Source: Thermoguttaceae bacterium
GTDB taxonomy: Bacteria; Planctomycetota; Planctomycetia; Pirellulales; Thermoguttaceae
Assembly (NCBI GenBank): GCA_028695865.1
Contig: JAQVID010000320.1
Location: forward strand, 1 to 5,018
Direction: 5' to 3'
DNA: 5,018 bases
The notes beneath the pieces were generated by a model. The model searched no databases. It was not told the origin of the DNA and worked only from the letters and a program-made list of their open reading frames with translations. Position numbers and translations under genes: made by a program. Positions 4,782-5,018 of this stretch are shown here, piece after piece (position 1 is the stretch's first letter; each line of letters starts with the position of its first letter).

Positions 4782-4794
4782 ATGTATTGCGTAT

Positions 4795-4867
4795 GCTCCC
4801 TTCGTCTAGTGGCCTAGGACTCCGGATTCTCAGTCCGGGTACAGGGGTTCGACTCCCCTAGGGAGTA
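4795..4867 (+). tRNA. tRNA-Glu, anticodon CTC
   Basis: A 73-nt cloverleaf closely similar to E. coli tRNA-Glu across the D arm (TCGTCTAGTGGCCTAGGAC) and T arm (AGGGGTTCGACTCCCCT). The anticodon loop TTCTCAG on a perfect CCGGA/TCCGG stem gives CTC, reading GAG. The acceptor stem GCTCCCT/AGGGAGT closes with a G1-U72 wobble, discriminator A73. No CCA is encoded. Confidence 0.96.
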
Positions 4868-4872
4868 CTCAC

Positions 4873-4908
4873 AGGGTTTTTGGCTCAACAGTCAAAAGCC
4901 CTTTTTTT
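4873..4908 (+). terminator. Intrinsic terminator after tRNA-Glu
   Basis: AGGGTTTTTGGCT (4873-4885) pairs with AGTCAAAAGCCCT (4890-4902) as a 13-bp stem with two G-U pairs and the loop CAAC, followed by a T-run to 4908. It lies 5 bases past the mature tRNA-Glu end and closes the plus-strand tRNA unit. There is no U-run in the opposite direction. Confidence 0.9.
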
Positions 4909-4941
4909 ATCAAATGTTGGGTTGTATTTGGCAGTAATTTT

Positions 4942-5018
4942 CTACTTGTCCGCGTTTCGACTTCCCCCCGTTTTTTGTACCGCCACGGCTTGGGCGGCCA
5001 AATCGTCCAAGTGGACTT
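4942..5018 (-). CDS. Possible C-terminal tail of an unidentified protein (partial, enters from the right edge)
   Basis: On the minus strand a frame enters from the right edge and stops at TAG (4944-4942). It reads VHLDDLAAQAVAVQKTGG and then SRNADK, 24 residues with an amphipathic Ala/Leu/Asp-rich composition like a real C-terminal helix. The other minus-strand frames read as Arg/Pro- or Lys/Thr-rich text with no protein-like character. The gene would converge on the tRNA unit and end about 33 bases from its terminator. The fragment is too short to assign a family, and chance openness over 24 codons cannot be excluded. Confidence 0.4.
   Translation of the reverse strand, partial: VHLDDLAAQAVAVQKTGGSRNADK

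Overview
The window looks like chromosomal DNA from a bacterium of the Planctomycetota (PVC superphylum). The strongest clue is a minus-strand pair: an ECF-type sigma factor of the kind found in Rhodopirellula and Verrucomicrobium relatives, and a membrane-anchored protein with FecR and LamG (concanavalin-like) domains. That architecture is characteristic of planctomycetes. The assignment is inferred from protein architecture only, and no genus can be named.

Layout from left to right. Positions 1-936 hold the first 312 codons of thrS (minus strand), cut by the window edge. Positions 937-1275 hold its putative promoter and a structured 5' leader. Positions 1276-3572 hold the sigma factor / FecR-LamG operon (minus strand), with the two genes overlapping by 4 bases. 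Positions 3573-4173 are an AT-rich gap without a protein gene. It contains the putative operon promoter, a three-unit 14-bp tandem repeat and a strong minus-strand terminator that ends what may be an undescribed structured RNA. A minus-strand tRNA-Gly(CCC) follows at 4174-4244. After another gene-free stretch come plus-strand tRNA-Met(CAT) and tRNA-Glu(CTC), closed by an intrinsic terminator. The last bases may hold the C-terminus of a convergent, unidentified minus-strand gene.

The sigma factor and FecR-LamG protein probably form a trans-envelope signalling unit. The FecR-LamG protein has a cytoplasmic N-terminal segment that could hold the sigma factor, one membrane helix, and an outer FecR plus lectin-like sensor. 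thrS and the tRNA genes are translation housekeeping genes with no evident functional link to that unit.

The two observations most worth following are the candidate structured RNA at 3748-3897, whose terminator hairpin exposes an anti-Shine-Dalgarno-like C-rich strand, and the two-hairpin thrS leader, whose layout recalls the tRNA-mimicking operator of E. coli thrS. No CRISPR array, insertion sequence or complete mobile element was seen.
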